A stretch of DNA of 64,000 nt, from contig OY292276.1 in assembly GCA_958496175.1 (NCBI GenBank), forward strand, positions 15,952,001 through 16,016,000. The letters run 5' to 3'. The stretch is from Sisyra terminalis. Its lineage: Eukaryota; Arthropoda; Insecta; Neuroptera; Sisyridae. Under the pieces are notes generated by a model. The model did no database searches. It was given only the letters and a program-made list of their open reading frames with translations, and was not told the origin of the DNA. This document shows, piece by piece, positions 1 through 11,291 of the stretch (the first letter of the stretch is position 1; each line of letters starts with the position of its first letter). The translations under genes were made by a program, and so were the position numbers.

Positions 1-2720
1 TGTATCAATAAGCAGATGAAGTCGTAGGTATCGGAAATATTTTATATTTTTCAAAAATATTTTAAATTCTATGTTGTTACATATAAAAAGTATGGCAAGC
101 TGTTACAGTATATGAAATAATTTGGGAAGTAAATGACGAAAATGAGTAGGTAAATATTTATGATACACAAATTTTCACTTAACTTGAGGGCATTAATGTA
201 ATTTTGTTTGCATCGAAAAATTTAAATTCAAAAATTTAAATTCGTATTTCACGTTTATTTTAAGTGAATTGTAACTGATAACTGATAACTGATAACTGGT
301 TTTCATCCATCTTAAACAAATATCATAGTATTGAAAAATTTTACAGTTATTTCAAATCATAGTTTTTTTAAATATTCTTTTGATCCATCTTTCTCCATTG
401 TTTTGTAGAGTTTAAATAAAGTAATTTATTCAATAAATGGACCAAAAAAATATATTGACTTATTCATTGAGTATGTAATTTGTTCGTTAATCGAATTATC
501 CAATATCATTATAATTGGATGACTTATTTAGAGAATTCATAATGAAATTTATAATAAACGTTGAATTCGATTTTGTTTAATACGTATTAATTTTTAATTT
601 ATTTGTTTTCGAAATTAACAATCATAAATTTTAATTAAAACGCAAACAAAATAACAAATATCTTGCATGTTTCAATGAATGAAAAGCAAGAGAATCCGCT
701 TTGTAAGAGATATAAGAGTAATAATTCTTCCAATCTGTTTATGGCGATATACCCATTTAAAATAGAAGTGAATACATCCCTTACGCATAAACAGGATTTG
801 CTTTGTGTTGAATCCTTCCGCATGGAAGCACTTTATTTTTTGCAGTAACTAAACGTGTGGGATATGGTCCCGATTATCTATTTTATGAAAAAAAAAATTA
901 TATCAAAAGCGATAAATTTCACGAGTTTTATTTACATTTAATAAACAGAAAAGTTTAGTATTGTTACACGCCGGCTTTGCTGGACGCGAATATTTCATAT
1001 TTGCAAAATTGATTTATGGCACGGTGAAAAGATAAAACCCACAGGTTTTATTGTGCACTTTTTTTTCTGTGATTTTATCATTTTAATATGTCAATCAATA
1101 ATGGCAAATTAGAGTGGTATTATGTGGTGATTTTTTGTAAGGTATAGCTCATATTTTACCATGAGTTTTCGTTAAAGAGATTTATATGCATTTATTTTTA
1201 ATTTGTGCACTTATTTAAGCAATAATTGAGAATTTCTGTTGCATTATTATTTAATATCATACACTAAATGAAGGCGAACTAAATTATGTTTATGAATTTA
1301 TAGTTCACTTATTTTTCGTTGTTACATTTTATGGATGTCACTTTATTAAAATCATTAAAAACTTGTTACATTTTCCGCTGAAAATATTGTATTTAATTAA
1401 AATAAAAACCCATGTATGGGATACGAGGAACTGTAATAAATTCACGTCGTCTTAGCTTTAAAAATAAATTAAGTTTATTTTTTAGGGTGTGTAGCAAAAA
1501 CGTGGAAATAAAACATTTAAAAAACCTGTAAAATAACGTAGCGTTTAATACTTTTAAAACGTTTTGTGTGTTTTAAACATTTTAACAAATTTTACTTTTT
1601 CTTCTGACTACGTTGTATGAATGTGAAACATTTTTCTAAGAATGTCATCTTTGCGAAGCCATAATTTCGAGAAACCATGTTTTGTTTACCCTAGAATTTT
1701 AATTTCCTGTTGCCGGAATGAGTAACACATGAATTCGTAGGAAAGTGTATTGAAATATCGAGATGATTAAATCTACAGGCGTGAGAGATGAAATTGTATG
1801 TTTGTTTGAATCTGCTGCTAAGGATTATGTTTTGATTAACATTTTAATACATGTTGCAAATGCACGCAAGTGTGCTAAGATATTTCTTATCAAAACAATG
1901 TGCAACCACACGACATGAATTCCTAAAAAGCATCGTTTCATGTGTGAAGAAACATGGCGTTGCGTTTGTCTTTGCTATATTTCTTAAAACCATGTCTTTA
2001 TCAAGTTTCAGCTTTTACTTCTGTCGTAACTAAAACTCTCACAAGTCGCTAGTACAGCGTGGAAATCCCTTAAGTGCACTTGACTTTCGAATGAAATGTG
2101 GTCAAGTTATTTTAAACAAAATGTTACGTTTATTTTACATATTGCACGAATAGGAAAATGGTATTTTCAACAAAGTTCATTTTGTTGTTAAAACCAACTT
2201 TGAACAGCTTGCAATGCTTGCATTTTTAAATTTTATTTCGAAAAACTTTTATATAATTATAACTTTTAAAAACTTTTACTACATTTTTATTTCAGATTTA
2301 AAAAAAGAGGGTGTAAAATATTTATTTTTATGCAGAAAATTGCAATGAGGTACAAAAACTAAAAATGTCAAGTGTTTTTTTTTTTGTGAATAATAAAATA
2401 ATTACAGGAGATAATTATTTACATTAAAAACCATTATATTCAAATTCGAAGTACAAATAACTAGTTAGTTTCACAATTTGTTACTTTTCTATTTTAAAAT
2501 TATTTCAAAATCAAAATTATTTTATTTCTTATACTCATACAAAAATATTTAATTGACCAATGGCAGTAATAGTAAATGTTCTTTGGAGTAAAAAAAATAT
2601 TAAAATTAATAAATAAGGTATCACTTCACAACTACTTACAAGAAGTGCACGTGTCCAAGTGATACAGTAAAGTATTAAAAACTAGGTTTATATTCTATTG
2701 GGGACACAACATTGCTCATA
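1..2720. other. AT-rich intronic or intergenic DNA, no gene seen
   Basis: No ORF here exceeds about 60 codons on either strand, and the short ones are composed of codons expected from AT-rich noise. I see no splice-flanked exon, RNA gene or transposase motif. If the dpr gene starts upstream, this is part of its intron before the exon at 11.04 kb. Only a short heptamer array near 273 is notable. Confidence 0.6.
273..298. repeat. Heptamer microsatellite (AACTGAT)x3.7
   Basis: The unit AACTGAT is repeated three times in full, followed by AACTG, with no mismatch. It is a short perfect tandem array in otherwise unique sequence, most simply a replication-slippage microsatellite. Confidence 0.9.
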
Positions 2721-2890
2721 AAAATCGATATAAGAACCATTTGATATCAGAAATCATTGATAAAACATCGCTCATGAAGAACGATGCATTGTCGATGTTT
2801 TGAGTTTCAATATCGATGTTTTAACATCGATGTATATTAACGATAAATTGATGTTTGAAAAAACAATGTATCGTTTGCATCCCTTAATTC
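2721..2890 (+). repeat. Palindromic ATCGATGTT repeat, copy 1
   Basis: The stretch is dense in ATCGATGTTT, AACATCG and related words. A perfect inverted repeat lies at 2812..2831 (ATCGATGTT, TT spacer, AACATCGAT). The right end reads TATCGTTTGCATCCCTTA, which matches the right end of the copy near 9.04 kb (TATCGTTTACATTCCTAG). A shorter relative lies near 26.3 kb. The shared terminus and internal palindromes suggest a non-autonomous DNA element or foldback family. The left edge is uncertain and no target-site duplication was identified. Confidence 0.6.
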
Positions 2891-3021
2891 TACAGTGTAA
2901 CGTTGATATAACAAATCTGAAAAGAACTAGAAATTATTTGTTCTATCGAGTAATTCGTAGCAGTGAGGTTTATTGTATAAGGTTAAATTAGACTCGATTC
3001 ATTATAACAAGGTTTACTGTA
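2891..3021. mobile_element. 131-bp MITE with TACAGT..ACTGTA inverted ends
   Basis: The left end TACAGTGTAACGTTGATATA and the inverted right end TACAGTAAACCTTGTTATAA agree at roughly 70% of positions and continue to a shared AATC. Both ends are bordered by TA, the target of Tc1/mariner/pogo elements. CAGT..ACTG ends with GTTATAA words are typical of pogo/Tigger-like MITEs. No coding capacity is present. It lies directly against the palindromic repeat on its left. Confidence 0.6.
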
Positions 3022-3119
3022 GTACATATTATAGAATTAAGTGTGGATAATTTGTAAGGTACGTTATATATAAGTTATGGGTTGGAAAATTCGTTAAATA
3101 AAGGTCAAAAATAGTTTAT

Positions 3120-3296
3120 ATCTACATTCTGCAACAACTAAAATTTCGTTATAGTGAGGTTGTTTGAGAAATATATTCGTAATACAAAGGTATACTTTAT
3201 ATTAGTTCTTATGGGCAGTTCTAGGAGAGTTTGAAAAATTCGTTATATCGAAGAAATTGTTATATTGAGGCTCGTTATATCAAGGCTACATTGTAT
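3120..3296 (+). repeat. TTCGTTATA-rich element remnant
   Basis: The segment repeats the words TTCGTTATA, TTGTTATATTGAGG and TCGTTATATCAAGG and ends in TACATTGTA. This vocabulary is the same as that of the CAGT-ended MITE just upstream, so it is probably a second, more decayed copy or a partial relative in tandem. The ends are not clean. Confidence 0.4.
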
Positions 3297-3340
3297 TACT
3301 AAATACAAGTTTCTATCTTCTTACTTCTTTAATACTAATA

Positions 3341-3530
3341 AGTGTTAAACCTTCTGGTGACCGAATGATCCAAAACCTAAGTGACCCCTCCAAATTTAGT
3401 AGGTACTGGGTTTGATACTCGTATCGAGCAAATTTTCGATATTTTTCGATTTTAGTATTTTTATTGACCGTAGAGTGACTAAACACGTAAGCAATTATAA
3501 AGCGACGGTAAATAACAAATAAAAAAAGAG
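3341..3530 (+). repeat. Partial copy of the 9.2-10.6 kb repeat
   Basis: Two blocks match the repeat at 9.2-10.6 kb in the same order and orientation. The word CTCGTATCGAGC at about 3418 also occurs at about 9218. The block at 3466..3525 (GAGTGACTAAAC, TTATAAAGCGACGG, TAAATAAC) matches the edge of each 441-bp unit near 9.78 and 10.21 kb. The spacing between blocks is about 50 bp here and about 560 bp there, so this is an internally deleted copy of an unclassified interspersed repeat. Confidence 0.55.
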
Positions 3531-5459
3531 TTATAATTGAGAGCTCAAATTGATTCTTTTTTAGGGGCCGGAATTTTCATAACTTGATAATGACATTTGA
3601 TTTGCATATAAAGTCTTACCCGGAAAATGTAAAAAAGTTGCGTATTTTCACTTAAGAAACAATGATCACCAATTGATTTTTTCCTCAATGTAAATATAAT
3701 CTATTCTGTCATAAATATTAGCTATGGCCTGGGTTTGACTTTCCATTCTGTTGTCAGTTGAATTATTTTTATTTGGTTAAAAAATAATTGTAAACTATAG
3801 TTAGAAATATAGTTATGAAATAGTTACGAAATATAATTACCATGTAAGGACACTAGTTTGAGTGTAAGACAAGTAAGGACAATATTCCTACAGTTAATTT
3901 ATATTTCCGACTTTTTAATTTACAAAAAAACATCTAAACAACTTACACATAAGTTCTTAATGCATTATTGTCTATTAAATATTGAGTTGATGCCTACATA
4001 TAATAGGAAGAAACAAAAACTATAGTCATTTTTTTTCAAATTATTGCCACCAAGGATTAAAGATTAGAAACTTTAAAGTCTCAATTTCTATTGTTTTAAG
4101 AATGTTTTGATACAATAAGTGAAAAAAATCGTATTTTCCGTAATTTTTCCATAATTTTTCTTCAAGTAATTTTTCCGAAATACATTATTAGTATTGTATT
4201 TTCTTTACTTTTAATAGATAATTTTTTATTGATTCTAGTTATACAATGCTTAAAAAGTTAATTAATGTCTTTATAATTTTAGCATTTTTGATAAATATTT
4301 TAAAGAGGATTTAATATCAGAAAAAATATATAAACTTCTTAATGTGCATGTAATATTAAGTTACGATAATCCCGCAATTCTTCTTATATTCCATGAATAA
4401 TTTCAGTATTAAATTATTATTTAATGCCTTAAATGCGTTTAAGCTCAAAGAGATGTGAAAGTAAATGTTTTCTGCTTTTACTTTGTCAATAAACATTTAA
4501 AACGCAAAACAAAGCTCTAATTTATTTTAACGGAATTACGAATTTGATTAAGTCTCCAAACTGTATTCTTAATTTTTGTTGAAAAAACAATCCTTTGCCT
4601 TAGTAATATTTACATATGGAGAATTAAAAATAATATTAACAAGAGTATTTCAATATGGGGTAAATTTCGATTAAAATTATTGCTTTTTAAGGAAATAATA
4701 ATTACGTAAAAAATTACCTGGAAAATAAACTCGTCGTTTTGTAATAATAAACTTCCCTCAAAGCTTTCATATCCATAAGGGTCGTTGTAATGTTTAACAG
4801 ACCGTAATTACTGCGCGCCATTAATCGACTATCCATTTATTTATTTATAAACACATGAAAATTAATGTTTCAATGGAACTTCTTTTGTGTCTTATTTAGA
4901 AAAATAACAATAAAAAATAAAATAATTTTAAATTATTATATATTGAAGACTGAAGTTGTCATAATTTGTTTTGATTGTTGCATTGGAAACAATAATATGA
5001 GATTGGAAAGGAGACCTGACAGTTGAAAAAGGATATTCACACTAATGGTCGAAAGGGGTTTAACGTAGAAGTATAATGTATTGTATTGTAGAGGGCTGAA
5101 TAAATAATACTCTTAAAACTGAATTGAAAACCCGCTTAGTGCTAAAAAGCAGGAATAATTTAAAAGTGTCTACTGATGATAAATCAAAAGTGGAACAATT
5201 GAGTTTATAAACATCTAAGGTTCAAAATTTTTAAACGACTTTTAAGAAAAATAGTTTTTCACCACCTATAGAAATTATTTTTTCTCAAATAATATTGTAC
5301 TATTAAACGTGTTTGTTAAAAATGATTGTTTAAAATTATCACTTAAAACACTTTCTGCAATAAGAGGAGTTATCGTTAATCTTATTTAAGGTGTTTCTTT
5401 CTTTCTAATTAAAAAGCTTTCATCAAACCAAGGTTTTTTACATTAAATTCGTAATTTTA
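3531..5459. other. AT-rich non-coding stretch
   Basis: I recognise no exon, transposase or RT motif, and no RNA gene. ORFs are all shorter than 60 codons. Confidence 0.55.
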
Positions 5460-5830
5460 TATTATAATTTTTTTCAAGCTAATCTAGTATCTTGATTTTT
5501 GTGGTACAGTCCTTTTTTGAAATTTGGTCTTACAGATTATCCATAAATTTTCAATAGGATTCTGATTTGGTGAATTTTAAGCCAGTCCAGAATTTTTATC
5601 TTATCTTGAAATATTTTATCATAGTTTTATAATCAAGGCATTGAGATGAGTCCTACTGAAAAATTGCATCCCCTTTGGTCTGGATTTTCTTCAACTCCTT
5701 AAGCAAATATTGATCTAACATTAATTTGTAATTTTCACTTTTTATCATTTCTTCAATTGGAATATGTTTTCCTGGTATTTAAGCTGAAGAACATTCCCAG
5801 AATATTTTCCATCAAAATATTGATTCTTTA
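5460..5830 (-). mobile_element. Decayed Tc1-like transposase fragment
   Basis: Read on the minus strand across frameshifts, the catalytic core of a Tc1-type DD34E transposase is visible. First comes W-E-C-S-S (the usual vMVWGcfs block), then KSENYKLMLDQYLLKEL, then IFQ-stop-DSS (the FQQDNdPkH block, catalytic Asp at 5650..5652). Last comes KILDW followed by NSPNQNPIENLW at about 5538..5580 (catalytic Glu at 5550..5552). The Asp-to-Glu distance is 100 nt, close to the expected 34-residue spacing. Stops and indels make it non-functional. The N-terminal DNA-binding half and the terminal repeats were not found. Confidence 0.8.
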
Positions 5831-8829
5831 ACCATGTTCACATTGATATGCACAATAAGATATATTTCAAAGTATCTTATTGGTTTTTTTGAGTTTTTTT
5901 TCCCAAAATAAAAAAATAAAACAGGTGATTTGATATTTCTAATTTTTTCTCTTAAATTTGACTTTGTAGGAGGGAAATGCTTCTAAACTTTTGGAAATAA
6001 TAAATTGTAAAAAAAATTTATGGACTAATAGACAAATTCGAATTATTTTTAAATCTAATACTTTGATTATAATTCATGTTCCAATACGATTTAAATGACG
6101 TCAGTGCATGAAATGCTCCGTACAACGTATACGTATTCGTATTTCGTATAATATGCATTAGATATATATTGTAGGAGTGGCCTTGTTAAATTTATAAAAT
6201 TTCAACAATCAAAACAAATAAGCATCTTTAAATATCGTAATCCCATTGGCTAATAGCCGCTTGCATTGCAGTTTGTGTGCTGTTATCAGATATTAGTGCA
6301 CCACTCTACGCATATAAATTAGGCGCTTATCACATTTTTCACCGAACTTATGTTAAGTTTATTGATAATTATGAAAAATATTTTCTTGAAAAAGTTTTGA
6401 AAAATTTGGGAAAATCAATATGAATTAAATATTTGTTTACCTGAAATCATTTTTTTGTACATTGTTTGGGTTAACAAACCCAACTAACATTAAGCGTAGA
6501 AGTGGTTTTTCAAGTCAGAAGTAGTATCAAATCCACTTTTTCAAAATCCCAGTTAATTATTACCTACATAAAATAATAATATCTTTTCTGGAGTTGATTC
6601 ACCTTTATATGATATACCTAAAGTGTATATCTTCTAATATAAAATCAATTGATTTTTTATTGAGATTACTCGTAAGTTATAGAGCTAACATTAGGTAGAA
6701 TTTATAAAGTTTAATTCAATTTAACTTTTTATAATGAGTTGTATAATTGGTTTTCTGATACAATGTCTAGAAACTTTCTCAATTTTTTATAGGTAACGTA
6801 AATATACTCTCTTTCTGTCCCGATACATTGAACAAAAGTAGCTAAAATAATGATAGCTTTATATAATGCAGAAATAAATTTTAAGATATATATGAATATT
6901 TAAAAGTTTTATTTCATTGTCAATAATCAGCTCGAAAACTTATGGAAGATCAGAAAACCAAAAGGTAATCTTTCTTTGCAAAGTAGAATTTTCCCAAGAA
7001 AATTTTATGGTTATGGGATGATATGATTTTTCTGTGTATACCAAACTTCTTTTGATTCATAGGACTTAAGAATGGTTGCAAAATTTCCAAAGCCTCAGAA
7101 TAATTATGCTAGAAAAAAGAAATCTACCGAAACTTTGTGACTCAAGGCAATATTTTTATTTCATTTAAACAAGTTTGACCTTATAAAAGAAATCGTTTTT
7201 ATTGAATCCCTTCTGAAATTCCAAATTTCGAATATATTTTTTCAAGAAAAATTTAATTTGGTTTTGTGAAAATTAAAATTAGTTATCCATAATCAATGTT
7301 ATATATTCAATTCAGATTAAGACTGGAGAAGAATCTCATAAAAAGCACGTTTTTAATCTTCCTCGATTAATAAATCTTTGATTATGTCAGGCATGAAAAA
7401 CCTCAGAAAAGCTTTAAGGGATTGGTAAATAATAATTAAAAATTGATTTAAAGTGAATGCTGAAAAATATTAAACAATAAATTACTCAAAAATTTAATTC
7501 ATAATTTTAAATGTTTAAAAAAGGCTTTTATTTCCTATTTGAACTTTGTTTTGGTGTTGATGTTATTAAAGTAGTTGCTTTATTTCGTAAAATGAAAAGT
7601 AAATATTTTCATTTAATCAATATAACATTAAAGCCTTAATCTTTATTTAATTTTCAAATTGTTTTTTAAAAGTTATATAAATATTTGAAAATTTTCAATC
7701 ATAAAATTTTCTAAGCTTTAAAAAAGTATTATGTTGTCTTCCCATAAAAATAATCAGTAATATTGAGGAATCGTATAGAGCATTAAAAACTTGAAGTAAT
7801 TTACCAAATAGCCACATTTAACCAAATAAATCCTTTCTGTAATTTGGAATGAAATTATAATAAAATTCAATTTCTACAATGTCCTCTAAAAATATTATGC
7901 TTTTCATTTTCAGTTTAGTACTGAAAGCCTTATTATACGAATAATTTCAAGACATATAAATTTAGAAAGTTATCCAAATAGATAATTTAGTAATGAAAAC
8001 ACGTATAACAAATAAAATTTACATGTAAAATATTTGAAATTTATTTAAACCGAACAGTAATGGGAAGTTGTATGGATTGTTTTTTAATTCACTTTTATCT
8101 GCCTGCGTCTGATTATAATAAAAACTGTTTTATACGAACATTTCGTTATTGATAATTTATTCATTATTTTCTCTTTAAACTACATGGTAATGGTCTTTGA
8201 AATGCTTTGCAGTTTTCTTTCTTCCAGGCAAATCATTTGAAAAATTAACGCAGTTATATAAATGCGAAATAAAGTCCTTTGATGCGTTAAAATAAAAGTC
8301 AGTCACGTCTTTTTATTTTTAAATAAATTGCTAATTTAATTCTTAAATGTTCAGAAGTTCAAAGTGTCCGAGATGTCAGTATGGTGTAAATTTATACATT
8401 TAATTATTGTTTGAATGTAAAAGAGGATTAATAAAAGCAGTGGCAGCACGTGGTAAATATTTTTAGGAAGCAAAACTTATTTGTTGATAATTGTATACAT
8501 GGAAATAAATTTTTCAGAAGTCAGAAAGTTAACGACACATTTTTGTTACCTTATCTAAACTCTGGCAAAGTATCTTTGAAATTTTGTCTACATTTTAAAG
8601 ATAGCACCTAATGCTAGAAACCAAGTATTCATTTAATAGGTAACATATAAAATGGGAACAAAAACTGTTTTTCTCGACTAATAGATACTTGATAGAGTAT
8701 CTATTAGAAAATATAAGCAGAAAAAATAATTTTCTTCGTTAACAAATTACTGTTTCTTCCAATTATAAATTTAAACAAACATTAGTAACAAATTATAATC
8801 CCGAAAGTATTGGGATAACTTGTTCAAAG
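5831..8829. other. AT-rich non-coding stretch
   Basis: No coding exon or mobile-element motif recognised. A higher-complexity patch at about 6095..6340 contains TGACGTCA-like and TATAAAT words and stands out from the background; it could be regulatory, but nothing in the sequence proves it. Confidence 0.5.
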
Positions 8830-9047
8830 TAAGGATGCATCATTGATCATTAGAAAACATCGATGTTGAAAACATTAAAGTTTATGAACGGCGTATCGAT
8901 TTTTATTTGATGATTTTTACAACCATTTAAATAAATCGATGTCAAAACATCAATGTTTATGAACGATGTCAGTCTTTGAAAAAATCGATGATATCGTTTA
9001 AATATTGATTTATATGACATCGTTTTAAATATCGTTTACATTCCTAG
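8830..9047 (+). repeat. Palindromic ATCGATGTT repeat, copy 2
   Basis: The left end AAGGATGCATCATTGATC and the inverted right end AGGAATGTAAACGATATTT resemble each other, suggesting degenerate terminal inverted repeats. The interior contains ACATCGATGTTG, AAATCGATGTCAAAACATC and TCGATGATATCG. The right terminus matches that of the copy at 2.7-2.9 kb. At about 218 bp with no coding capacity it behaves like a MITE. Confidence 0.6.
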
Positions 9048-9199
9048 TTTAAACCCGGAATTGTTGCGTATTACGATAAGTTGTACCTAAAAGGAAAAAA
9101 TCTTAAATTTTCTTAAATTAACTTATGTGGTATGCGTAAGTCGTTCAAGAAATGTTCTATGAATAATAAAAATATTCTTTCAAAAGAGTTCAAAACTTT

Positions 9200-9689
9200 A
9201 AAAGTTTTGAATTCGAATCTCGTATCGAGCCAATTTTCAATTTACAGATTTTTGTTATTGTTAAACCACACCAAAAAATTTGGTGCGGCATGCGCGGATA
9301 TTTCGTGTGTCATCCCCTAAAGCTAATGAGGTGCTGGTTCTTTCTCAACCCCCGAAACTTTATCGAGTGACCAGAACTTGTCCAGTCTAGTAAAATAACT
9401 AAAAAATGACTTATCAGGCATACCGGGAGACGCCTTTGCTGAAATTGTTGAAGGAGGATGAAGGTTTAGAAAAAGGATAAGACAAACTATCAGTAGTTAC
9501 CACGCTTTAGAGGGCATTCCAGGATTTACCGTTCCTAACAAGTTCAATGAAAGTAACTCAATAGGTCTAAGCTATCATTTAGCAAACGAACGATTTAACT
9601 CCTTATAATGATCCACGATTGAACTATCGAAAATAATCTAATAAACTTTAATTATTAATTCCAGCAATTCAATGATAGGAATTCGATGA
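9200..9689. repeat. 5' part of an unclassified interspersed repeat
   Basis: It shares CTCGTATCGAGC and flanking bases with the partial copy at 3.4 kb and leads into the 441-bp tandem units. The patch at 9330..9560 is less AT-rich than its surroundings, but no reading frame in it matches a family I know. It may be the body of an old transposon. Confidence 0.4.
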
Positions 9690-10571
9690 GCATAACGAAT
9701 TTCTTTGTCGTTAACGAACAAACCAAAAGTTAAATAATATTGTAATTTTTTTTGTAAAGCTTTAAGTTTCCTAGAGTCACTAAAGTCCGTATTCGTTATA
9801 AAGGCGACAGTTAATAACAATAAAAAAAATAACATAAGAATTTCTAAAAACAGCTTTTCAAAGCTTTTAAAATGATAAATACCTTTTATATTCCAAATCT
9901 GTAGCGCAATTTGTATTTCACTTTGAATAATTAAAGATTTCAGTGTAAATAAACCAACACTTATACTCAGGGTCTTCCTTTTTAACTCTTTGGACTCAAA
10001 TTTTAAGGCCCTTGTAAATCTGCTTTCAATGCATATTGTCAAATATTTTGGCGATTTATTTGGCTCGTATTTATACTTTGAGCCTATTTCTGGTTTGCAA
10101 AAAAATATTTCAAGAAATTCATTAATACACTTACCGATGAAATTTCTGTGTCGTTAATGAATAAACCAAAAGTTTAATAATATTGTAATTGTTTTTATAA
10201 ATGTTTATATCTAAGAGTCACTAAAGTCTCTAGCAGTTATAAAAGCGACGGTTAATAACAATAAAAAAATAACATAAGAATTTCTTAAAAACAGCTTTTC
10301 AAAGCTTATATATTGATAAAAACTTTTTATATTCCAAATCTGTAGTGCAATTTGTATTTCACTCTGAATAATTAAAGATTTTAGTGTAAATAAACCAACA
10401 CTTTTACTCAGGGTCTTCCTTTTTAATCCTTTGGACTCAAATGTTAAGATTGGAAATCTATTTTCAACGCATATAGTGAATATTTGGCTCTTTAGCATGG
10501 TGTGTCCATTTCAGGATTACAAAAAATATTTTAGGAAATTTATAAATAAACTTACCGAAGAAATTCAAAGT
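9690..10571 (-). repeat. Two-unit tandem duplication, 441-bp period
   Basis: The word GGGTCTTCC recurs at about 9970 and 10411, and long flanking blocks match at the same offset, giving a period of 441 bp. Identity by eye is about 90% over the best 200 bp. On the minus strand both units keep an overlapping open frame with the shared core LKSLIIQSEIQIALQIWNIK and a following hydrophobic stretch (FLLLLTVAFIT). The frames run 9638..10042 (134 codons) and 10211..10498 (95 codons). Each unit also has TCGGTAAGT, a splice-donor-like word, on the minus strand. I do not recognise a protein family. It could be a duplicated pseudo-exon or part of a repeat element, since a fragment recurs at 3.47 kb. Confidence 0.65.
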
Positions 10572-11017
10572 ATAAAATATGTGAGGTATTCCTTTTTGAT
10601 TGAAATATAATCAAGGAATTTAAGATGAGATTAATTTATTGTTATAATCATCATGATTTGATGTTCTACATCAAATAAATAATGAAAGATTAATTGGGAA
10701 AAAAGAAAATAAATAACTACATTCAACCCTTGTCTATAGAACCATTGCCTTTCTGTCCTCCATTGACGAGGCGCTACTGAATTGAAATAAGACGTGGGAA
10801 TGTTAAAGATGTGGCACGAATATTGAGCTTTTCACGGTCAGTCATTCATCATTTTTGCTTTAAAAGCTAGAAATGGAGTGAAAGTCGCGTGGATAATCAA
10901 TCATTTGATGACGAGCTTATAAACTTATACCTTTCACACACATGAGCATTCAATTAGACTTTTTGTTATGTCACGTCAATTACATATGAAGTAGCTCTGT
11001 ATGGTCTCTTTAAAAAG
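10572..11017. other. Intron sequence upstream of the dpr exon
   Basis: This is the last 450 bp before the exon's acceptor site. No ORF or repeat was recognised. The patch at 10730..10900 is of higher complexity than typical background and may be conserved non-coding sequence. Confidence 0.5.
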
Positions 11018-11037
11018 TATATATGTATTTTTTGCAG
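11018..11037 (+). other. Splice acceptor of the dpr exon
   Basis: A T-rich tract ends in TTTTTTGCAG, with AG at 11036..11037. This is the only good acceptor in front of the conserved reading frame. It leaves the exon entering in phase 1: the first two exon bases, GA, complete a codon begun in the previous exon. Confidence 0.8.
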
Positions 11038-11285
11038 GATCAACTCTCCGACGTCGGGATATCTACAGTAATGGAAACAGTGGCGGAGGGGTTGTTGTCG
11101 CTGTTCCTAACGACCCTCAACACCACAGCCAGGGAAGCGTTGAAGAGGCAGCCGCACAAGCCGCCGCCGCTGCAGCTTCGCTCCGGGGTCCGTACTTCGA
11201 CACGTCTGCATCAAAAAATGTCACCGCTCTTGTCGGAAAAACAGCAACTCTAAATTGCCGCGTTCGGAACTTGGGAAATCGAACG
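11038..11285 (+). CDS. dpr9: dpr-family Ig-domain exon (dpr9-like), internal exon
   Basis: This is an internal exon of a Dpr cell-surface protein. Dpr proteins are two-Ig-domain adhesion molecules of insect neurons that bind DIP receptors and guide synaptic partner choice. The 82 complete codons start with a linker (residues 1-49) rich in Ser, Gly, Asn and Ala, including A-A-A-Q-A-A-A-A-A-A. The first Ig domain follows: GPYFDTS (50-56), KNVTALVGKT (59-68), LNCRV with the B-strand cysteine (71-75) and NLGNRT (77-82). N-glycosylation sequons are NVT and NRT. The wording is closest to Dpr9 from memory of the family; dpr8 is the main alternative. Exon length 248 fits phase-1 entry and phase-0 exit. 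It is far more GC-rich than its surroundings. The conserved C-strand Trp must lie in the next exon, which was not found in this window. Confidence 0.9.
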
Positions 11286-11291
11286 GTTCGT
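11286..11291 (+). other. Splice donor of the dpr exon
   Basis: GTTCGT follows the ACG (Thr) codon of N-R-T. In Dpr proteins the next residues are V-S-W or similar, which are absent downstream: the frame reads V-R-I-F-N and then stops at 11316..11318. The match to GTRAGT is modest (GT, then G and T at +5 and +6), but the protein homology breaks exactly here. Confidence 0.75.

Noticed and set aside
3395..3440. GGTTTGATACTCG resembling a tRNA B box, suggesting a SINE
   Set aside because: No matching A box at the right distance and no tRNA-like fold; the homologous copy at 9.2 kb does not preserve the motif.
11023..11253. Second open frame (76 codons) overlapping the dpr exon on the + strand
   Set aside because: It is a frame shadow of a GC-rich exon; only the other frame shows Ig-domain conservation and consistent splice phases.
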